A stretch of DNA of 64,000 bases. Origin: Ampullaceana balthica (Eukaryota; Mollusca; Gastropoda; Lymnaeidae). The stretch is taken from assembly GCA_944989445.1 (NCBI GenBank), contig CALYLW010000282.1, positions 588,501 to 652,500 on the forward strand, given 5' to 3'. Made by a program: the position numbers and the translations under genes. This document shows, in pieces, positions 60,546 through 64,000 of the stretch. The number at the start of each line of letters is the position of its first letter. Within the stretch, counting starts at the first letter, position 1. Below the pieces are notes generated by a model that saw only the letters and a list, made by a program, of their open reading frames with translations, was not told the DNA's origin and searched no databases.

Positions 60546-60739
60546 AATATGTTTTTTAAAAATAATATAATACCTAAGTATAAGTACGTACATAATAAAT
60601 GTGTACTATTATATCTACGCCCAACGATTTGTAGCGAAGTACAAAGTATGTAAATTAATTATTAGTTTTGACTAATTAATTAAAAGAGTCCAATAAATTA
60701 TATTTAAAAGCCACGGACTTGCTCATCATAGACAGTGCA

Positions 60740-61215
60740 AAGAACGGTTGGGGGGGGGGTGAGAGTACAGACACAAAAAGCAGCACCAAGTAAATAAAAA
60801 ATAGCGATCATATGTGAAGACATGCACACTTAGGTTGTTGTTACCCGCCTCCCATTTATTACTACCATCCCTTAAATATAAACTTTGTTTGGCCGATTCC
60901 AGCGAGGGTTAGTCATATTTAGGGTTGTTAATTGCGTGGTTTTTTGTTTTTTTTTGTTTTTTTTTGTGTGTGCAAAACCTATTATTTAAGTAACTCCGAT
61001 TTTAAACCTATTATCGTTTTACAGCTGAATTTATAGAAATTAGGGGTGTACCGAATTTCGCCTGCAAATGTCTCGAAAATAAACAATGAGTCGGCAGCCC
61101 AAACCGACGTTCACTCGTGTTGTTTTGATTTCTTCATGCTGTAGTTTGTGTCCGTTCTTTCTCAACTTTCTTTGTAATCTCCATGAGCAAGTCTGCGGCT
61201 TATGCATGTGAATTC
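60740..61215. mobile_element. Helitron-like repeat fragments, head to head
   Basis: 60830-60940 is the reverse complement of the phrases at 16140-16400 (GTTACCCGCCTCCCATTTA, GCGAGGGTTAGTCAT, GGGTTGTTAATTGCGTG). 61105-61205 is in the plus orientation (GTTTGTGTCCGTTCTTTCTC, ATGAGCAAGTCTGCGGCTTA). The hairpin has lost its second arm. Confidence 0.5.
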
Positions 61216-62270
61216 CTAAAAACGCAGGACTAAACACAAACCATAGATAACCGTAGGACTTAATAATGTTCTGTATAGAAGGAACGTCTGTAACAGATAA
61301 GATAACGTGTATGTTAAATTGTAAAAACGATTAAATGTTGATACTTTAATCTTTTCTTTTAACCTGTGACAATCTTTGTTTATTACGTTTCATGCAAATT
61401 ATATAGTTCTTTGTTATTTACATTTACATGTAGAAATAGTTACATTTAATTTTTACATGTTTTGGTAATGTTGTGGTAATAATGTATGGACAAATGGGCG
61501 AAGAAAACTGACAAGTCACAATCTTCAATGAAGCTTAAACGCTTCCAATCACAGATCTGCTTGATATGGATCACATTACAGTCACATAATTTATTTTTAA
61601 AGCACTGTGCTGTATTATTGGTGCAGTCATAATTGGTGCTCACTATTCAATGTCACAAGTAAACGTCCGGAACGCGCTTACGGCGGTTTATAAACAACCG
61701 GCTGACTCCACAGAAATATTTGTGAATATATAGAACTTCAAACTTCGTTGCTGCAGTATCACTTTAAGCTGTGTGAAATTTAATATGCATACTATTATCA
61801 TGATTATATCATTATTATTCAGGCAAACTTATATAGCGCGCAGCCTAAGATTGGAGGTTTTCTCATTACACATATATTCGTATAAATAAAAAAAATATAT
61901 AATTTGCTATGTATATCTGTTCGTAACGCTAGATTTTTAGAGAACGAACCGCTAAAAAAAGCCATGAGAAAAAATACTGCACCCAAAACAACTATTATCG
62001 AAAGTCCGAAACAAAATGTTTCAATATGACAATGAGATTTAATTTTTCTCTCTTTGTCTGCATTTCTTAACATTAACTATACGGCTTTCAAGCAAAAAGG
62101 AACATTTGAAAAAACTGAAATATATTTACTTGGTAAACTTCCGTCATTTTTGACAGGTATTACATAAGTTCAATCCATAATTATTATTCTTTACATATAA
62201 ATTAAAATTTTAGCTTTCTAATAAGTTACTTCTATTTTCTGATTGCAAAAATAGCCTGATTTTAAAAGTG
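61216..62270. other. AT-rich flank of the GPCR gene
   Basis: At 61800-62100 it carries phrases shared with the Helitron-like element (TTTGTCTGCATTT, CAAGCAAAAAGGAACA-type). No promoter can be defined confidently. Confidence 0.35.
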
Positions 62271-63326
62271 ATGAATAACACAAGTTTGGTAGTTTGCAGT
62301 GAAAGTACGTTTGAAAATTTAACGGCTTCCTCCAGCTATGACTATCTCCTTTTTTGCCATTGTAGCAGCTATACAGACTTTGGTTACAATCGTTAATTTT
62401 ATTCTAGGTGTACTTGGAATAGTTACTAACGTTATCAATAGTATGGCTCTATTACGTCATGGAATGAATGATTCTACAAATATTGTTCTTCTTGCTTTAT
62501 CCGTATCTGATATGTGGATTTCGTTTTCCAAAACTTTTGGAAGATTTATTTCAATATTTGGAAGTTTAGATTTCATATGGGCCTTCATACTTTTCCCAAT
62601 TTACGCAGTTTCTTTTAACATCCTTGGTACATATGCACTGGTTACCAGCGTTTCGCTAGTGTCTCTTATATCTTTTAAGAGAATGAATGCAATATGTTTC
62701 CCATTTCACGTTTCAAGACTTATTTCTCCAAGAAGAATGTCCTATATGGTTACATTTATATGTATAATGTTTTCTTTACTCTATAGCAATAAATTGTATG
62801 AATATTATTTTGACTGGGCTTTTGATCCCTTTTTCAACACATCAATGTTAAGTCTTTTTGATAGAACAGAATATTCTGACAACTGGCAGTTTTTGTTTAT
62901 CATAAATCATGCTATTAAACCAATGATGGGCTTTTATGTCCCTATGATAATTATACTTTTTTGTACATCTGTAACAATAATGAAACTGATAAATTCAACT
63001 AAGAATATTGGTAATCTGTCACATCAAGGTCAAAGCGAGTCAAGGAAATGAGATCTATTAAAATATCTTTAATTATTTGTTGTTGTATGGCATTTACAAT
63101 ATTAATACCGAATGCGTGTCGTGATGTGTATGTTTCAATATTATTGGACGATTTACCAGACTACATGCTTGTTTTACTTAATCTAATTGACATATTCTTA
63201 ACATTTGCTGTACAAATCAATGCTACAATGAATTTTTTTATATATGTGGCGTTAAGTTCAAAATTTAAATCGACTTGTTTAGATTTTATTAAATGCAAAT
63301 GTAGAAATTTAATAAAAAAAATATGA
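62271..63326 (+). pseudogene. Chemosensory-type class A GPCR with two frame breaks
   Basis: A single-exon seven-helix receptor in three frame segments. Segment 1 from ATG 62271: MNNTSLVVCSESTFENLTAS, an extracellular N-terminus with two N-glycosylation sites. Segment 2 (62338-63051): TM1 with GIVTNVINSMALL, TM2 with LALSVSDMW (conserved Asp), TM3 ending SFKRMNAICFP where DRY is expected, TM4, and TM5 with FYVPMIIILF. Segment 3 (63048-63326): TM6 and TM7 with INATMNFFIYVALSSKFK in place of NPxxY, and a Cys/Lys-rich tail. Shifts occur at the T6 run 62350-62355 and between 63003 and 63048 (third intracellular loop), and the second restores the first frame. The divergent DRY and NPxxY motifs and single exon resemble expanded molluscan chemosensory receptors. 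Either a young pseudogene or a live gene with sequence errors. Confidence 0.75.
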
Positions 63327-63860
63327 AATTATATTTACAATAAATGCTGCCAGGAACCCCAGTAAATTTGAAATGAATGATTGTATGAAAATATATATCG
63401 ACATATTTAACTTTATAAAACAGTAGTTAATATATAAAAATATTATTTTAATGAAAAAAGGTGTAAGATTTATGAAAAAAAATGTATATAAATTATATAT
63501 TACACATAATAATTCATGTAATGGTACCTGAATAGTTATAGTCTTAGTAAAAACATGAAATGTACTCTAAGTAAAATATAGGTTTAAAATCTGTATCGAA
63601 ATATAATATGTTAAAGTAATAAGCATTTGTTGTCAGAAAATACATGTCTTAAAATGTATTTTCAAACTTTGAAAACAACATAAAGTTATGTATGTTTGTA
63701 TTTTATTTCTGACTTTTGTTTTATCTGTAAACAAATGTATTTATACAAAAAATCGTATGTATAGAAGGAGCGTCCTTAACAGAGAATATAAGACCAAATT
63801 ATGAAAAATAAAACGTAAATTTGAAGACTTTAAAAAAAATTAATATTTAAAAACATTTTA
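63327..63860. other. AT-rich 3' flank of the GPCR gene
   Basis: It contains several AATAAA-type motifs, the first at about 63339, 13 bases after the stop. No other feature is seen. Confidence 0.4.
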
Positions 63861-64000
63861 CAGTGGGACCTCTCTACTTCGAAAACCTCCCCTAAATCGA
63901 ATTGATTGTTAGGTCTCGTCCAAATTATGCGCCTAATACCCAATTTTCCCTAACTTGAAAACTCTGTCAGTCGAATATTTTTTTTCCGGTCCCTTTGAGT
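63861..64000. mobile_element. pogo/Tigger-like transposon end, cut by the window edge
   Basis: It starts CAGTGGGACCTCTCTACTTC after TA, with repeated TCGAA phrases typical of pogo/Tigger terminal repeats. The other end lies outside the window. Confidence 0.55.

Overview
This is a repeat-rich, AT-rich animal nuclear window. Spliced genes with GT-AG introns, a mitochondrial carrier, a UDP-glycosyltransferase, a chemosensory-type GPCR and abundant hAT, Helitron, pogo/Tigger-like and non-LTR elements point to an invertebrate. The style of the GPCR and of the UGT donor-binding segment suggests a mollusc, probably a gastropod. That assignment is inference, because no diagnostic marker gene is present.

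Layout. 1-549: 3' part of a KH-domain coding sequence with an in-frame stop. 1138-1498: solo-LTR-like repeat. 2601-8450 (+): the last six exons of an SLC25A14/SLC25A30-type mitochondrial carrier; its first visible intron holds a pogo/Tigger-like transposon with duplicated ends. 9.6-11.3 kb: small minisatellites and a TIR element. 12332-13900 (-): a single-exon UDP-glycosyltransferase that looks intact but carries Tyr where the catalytic His is expected. 14.1-17 kb: Helitron-like fragments, an AT-rich minisatellite and a tRNA-Val-like pseudogene. 17.3-23.8 kb (+): a broken non-LTR retrotransposon whose reverse transcriptase holds a 4-kb array of about 118 copies of a 34-bp unit derived from its own coding sequence. 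24.1-26.3 kb (-): a second broken non-LTR retrotransposon. 26.5-35.1 kb: almost back-to-back minisatellites (25, 11, 22, 23, 28, 32, 42, 19 and 24 bp units) plus a TIR element with a nested hAT. 35463-39017: a decayed hAT element with perfect 8-bp target duplications and further elements nested in it. 39.6-40.3 kb: a 40-bp array. 42479-51195 (-): the three 3'-most exons of an unrecognised Ser/Thr-rich, probably nuclear protein, whose two introns are 93-97% satellite. 51.3-56.2 kb: a 15-bp array, four copies of a ~430-bp repeat and a Helitron-like element inserted in the last copy. 56.2-62.2 kb: mostly unremarkable AT-rich DNA with repeat fragments. 62271-63326 (+): a chemosensory-type GPCR with two frame breaks. 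63861-end: one end of another pogo/Tigger-like element.

The genes do not form a pathway. What ties the window together is tandem repetition: about 18 unrelated minisatellites occupy roughly 18 kb of 64 kb, several seeded in or beside functional sequence (a transposon reverse transcriptase, splice acceptors, a splice donor). The most unusual signal is a 751-nt stretch without any AG on the sense strand directly upstream of a 3' splice site, made of a 23-bp satellite and preceded by a good branch-point motif.
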